A stretch of 7,579 nt of DNA from an uncultured Collinsella sp. (GTDB lineage: Bacteria > Actinomycetota > Coriobacteriia > Coriobacteriales > Coriobacteriaceae). The first letter of the stretch is position 1. Every line of letters starts with the position of its first letter. Under the pieces are notes generated by a model, which was given only the letters and a program-made list of their open reading frames with translations, was not told the origin of the DNA and searched no databases. Location of the stretch: assembly GCA_900556205.1 (NCBI GenBank), contig USNX01000052.1:1-7579 (forward strand), given 5' to 3'. Made by a program: the position numbers and the translations under genes. Below are positions 5,819 to 7,579 of this stretch, one piece after another.

Positions 5819-7045
5819 ATGGATTTTTCTCCGGCGGATCTGTTCCGTTCAACCAAGACCGGCTCTCGCAGCAGCCTGGACCGCGTCAACAAGCAACTTT
5901 CGGCCTCGCGCGGCACGTTTCGCCAAAAGGTGCATATCGGTGTGCTCGTGGCTACTGTGGCGCTCGTCGCCTACGGTGCCATCATCATCTGGTCGGCTTC
6001 GCAGTTTAAGGCCGATGCCTCGTTCTCACGCCATCTGCTGGGAATTGGCATCGGAGCGGTGCTGGCGGTGCTGGTCTGGCGTACCGACCTGCGCGGTATT
6101 TCCAATTTCTCGACGGCGTTGCTTGTCATCGACCTGATCGTGATTTTCTCGCCCAAGATTCCGGGTCTGTCCTATACGGGCGGTCTGGGCATGACGGGCT
6201 GGATCAAGATTCCCGGTATCGGCTTGACATTCCAGCCGGTTGAGCTTGCCAAGCTCATCACCATCTTCTTTATTGCTACGCTTGGCTCGCAGTATAACGG
6301 TCGCATCGATACCGTTCGCGACTACGTCAAGCTCTGCGGCATGCTGTCCATTCCGTTTTTGGCCGTCGTTGCCATGGGCGACCTGGGCTCGGGCCTGGTC
6401 GTACTTGTTTCGGGCGCCATTGTCATTTGTATGAGCGGTGCACGCCGCGAATGGGTGCTCTCGACCCTGGCCCTGCTCGTGGGTTTGGTGGCCCTCGTCC
6501 TGGCGCTCGATTCGGTCTTTGATTCGTTGCTCGGCCACGATGTGCTCATCAAGCAGTATCAGATGAACCGTCTGACGGTCTTTATCGACCCCGATAATGC
6601 CGATTCGGACGATGCCTACAACCTGCAGCAGTCGCTTATCGCCGTTGGCTCGGGCGGCTTCTTTGGTAAGGGTTTGGGCCATGCGACGCAGTCGGCCGGC
6701 GGCTTTCTGCCTGAGTTCCACACCGACTTCGTCTTCGCCTTCCTGTCCGAGACCTTTGGCTTTTGCGGTTCCTTTTTGCTCCTGTGCCTCTACGTGCTGC
6801 TGATCTTTTCGACGATTCGCGTCGCCTTTAAGTGTGAGTCGCTGTTTTTGCGTCTTTCGTGTGTGGGCATCGTTGGCATGTGGGCGTTTCAGACTTTCGA
6901 AAACATCGGCATGTGCATCGGCATGATGCCGATTACCGGTATTCCGTTACCGTTTATTAGCTTCGGTTCGTCTTCGATGATGATTCAGCTGCTGACGGTG
7001 GGTATCGTACAATCCATATGGCGGCATCGTTCGGGCGCCGCGTAA
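5819..7045 (+). CDS. rodA: SEDS peptidoglycan glycosyltransferase RodA
   Basis: RodA polymerises lipid II into glycan strands on the outer face of the membrane, in complex with PBP2. The 408 residues have a ~37-residue basic cytoplasmic N-terminus, then about ten membrane segments. Family landmarks are GWIK (127-130), FQPVELAKL (138-146), the large loop with SDDAYNLQQSLIAVGSGG (263-280), GKGLGHATQSAGGFLPEFHTDFVF (283-306) and TGIPLPFISFGSSS (373-386). D303 in HTDFVF matches the catalytic aspartate position of RodA proteins. Two substitutions stand out: V141 where SEDS proteins usually have Ser (QPSE), and S384 where GGSS is usual. RodA rather than FtsW is chosen from the adjacent pbp2 and mreBCD genes. 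The ribosome site AGGAGG (5808-5813) overlaps the pbp2 stop, which suggests coupled translation of the two partners. The gap is 9 bases. Confidence 0.95.
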   Translation: MDFSPADLFRSTKTGSRSSLDRVNKQLSASRGTFRQKVHIGVLVATVALVAYGAIIIWSASQFKADASFSRHLLGIGIGAVLAVLVWRTDLRGISNFSTALLVIDLIVIFSPKIPGLSYTGGLGMTGWIKIPGIGLTFQPVELAKLITIFFIATLGSQYNGRIDTVRDYVKLCGMLSIPFLAVVAMGDLGSGLVVLVSGAIVICMSGARREWVLSTLALLVGLVALVLALDSVFDSLLGHDVLIKQYQMNRLTVFIDPDNADSDDAYNLQQSLIAVGSGGFFGKGLGHATQSAGGFLPEFHTDFVFAFLSETFGFCGSFLLLCLYVLLIFSTIRVAFKCESLFLRLSCVGIVGMWAFQTFENIGMCIGMMPITGIPLPFISFGSSSMMIQLLTVGIVQSIWRHRSGAA

Positions 7046-7063
7046 CCGCTGGAGGGGTTTGCC

Positions 7064-7579
7064 ATGAAAATTCCCGTAGATAAGCTGACCCGCGCTTTTA
7101 AGATGGGCGCGTCCGTTAAGAAGGATTCCGATACGCCGGTGCGCGTCTCGGTCTATCTGGATTCGTCCGCCTCGCGCTTTCTGGCCGAGACGGTGCGTGA
7201 CGCCTTTGTGCCGCAGACGACCTCGGGCATTGTGCGCGTCGAGCGTCTGGGGGAGGAGCGAATTGCTCCAAAGACCGATACCGATGTGGTGCTGGTGCTC
7301 TCGTGTGGTTCCGACCGCTTGGAGAGTGCCGTGCAGGAGCTCGTGATCGCCGGCGCGCCCGTGTGCGTGCTCGCCGAGTCTGCTGTGGAGGTGCCGTTTA
7401 TCGAGGAGTCCACGCCCATGCTCGGCGTGGTAGCGGCAACCGATAAGACGTATCTGCTCGAGACGCTTGCCCGCTGGATTCTCGATCGCACCGACAAGGA
7501 AACGGCTTTTGCGGCGAACTTTGCCTTCATGCGCATCGCGGCGGCCAACCGTATCATCACCTCGTGCGCGCTCACCAAT
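7064..7579 (+). CDS. Unrecognised protein after rodA, 3' end missing
   Basis: The frame opens at ATG 7064, eight bases after GGAGG (7051-7055), and stays open to the window end, giving 172 residues of an unfinished protein. It starts 18 bases after rodA, so it is probably co-transcribed. No signal peptide or membrane segment is visible so far. The N-terminus is basic and amphipathic (VDKLTRAFKMGASVKK). The middle reads like alternating strands and helices of a Rossmann or P-loop-like fold: VRVSVYLD (26-33), DTDVVLVLSCGSDRLE, then APVCVLAES. No Walker A (GxxxxGK[ST]) is visible. The last ~30 residues (ANFAFMRIAAANRIITSCALTN) faintly recall the helical start of DUF697/YcjF-type domains found with GTPase-like regions; this is an impression, not an identification. 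Function unknown; a role near the cell-wall machinery is suggested only by position. Confidence 0.8.
   Translation, partial: MKIPVDKLTRAFKMGASVKKDSDTPVRVSVYLDSSASRFLAETVRDAFVPQTTSGIVRVERLGEERIAPKTDTDVVLVLSCGSDRLESAVQELVIAGAPVCVLAESAVEVPFIEESTPMLGVVAATDKTYLLETLARWILDRTDKETAFAANFAFMRIAAANRIITSCALTN

Noticed and set aside
6026..6721. 231-codon minus-strand frame opposite rodA
   Set aside because: It is a polar Arg/Gln/Asp-rich string that mirrors rodA hydrophobic codons, with no motif.
7153..7578. Minus-strand open frame opposite the last gene
   Set aside because: It has no ribosome site or domain, and the + strand frame has a strong GGAGG and close spacing to rodA.

Overview
This looks like a chromosomal cell-shape (elongasome) locus from a fairly high-GC bacterium. 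Every gene I can support lies on the + strand. The gene order mreB-mreC-mreD-pbp2(mrdA)-rodA, the GC-rich codon choice, two TTG starts and the protein style suggest a Coriobacteriia-type actinobacterium, with Collinsella or a relative as the best guess. That assignment is from general familiarity, not from a search.

Layout: (1) 1-969 is the 3' part of a gene for a TPR-repeat protein with one transmembrane segment and a C-terminal extracytoplasmic domain. Its start lies before the window. (2) 970-1084 is the only real intergenic region (115 bases). It holds a 14-bp hairpin, a good -10 box, a 7-bp direct repeat over that box, and the mreB ribosome binding site. (3) 1085-7045 is a tight five-gene run, mreB, mreC, mreD, pbp2 and rodA, with gaps of only 5 to 21 bases, probably one operon. 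(4) 7064-7579 is the 5' part of an unrecognised cytoplasmic protein that seems to belong to the same transcript. No gene-free stretch is longer than 300 bases. I saw no RNA genes, mobile elements, CRISPR arrays or attachment sites.

How the genes work together: MreB filaments lie on the inner face of the membrane. MreC and MreD couple them to the wall-synthesis pair RodA (SEDS glycosyltransferase, which polymerises lipid II) and PBP2 (transpeptidase, which cross-links the new strands). Together they insert peptidoglycan along the side wall.

The locus is mostly conserved, and I do not see an undescribed system in it. The most unexpected structure is a perfect 12-bp inverted repeat with a 6-base loop followed by a short T-run. 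It sits inside the first 25 codons of mreC and looks like an intragenic terminator or attenuator between mreB and the rest of the operon. Other points of interest are an extra N-terminal membrane segment on PBP2, substitutions in the RodA signature motifs, and the unknown gene after rodA.
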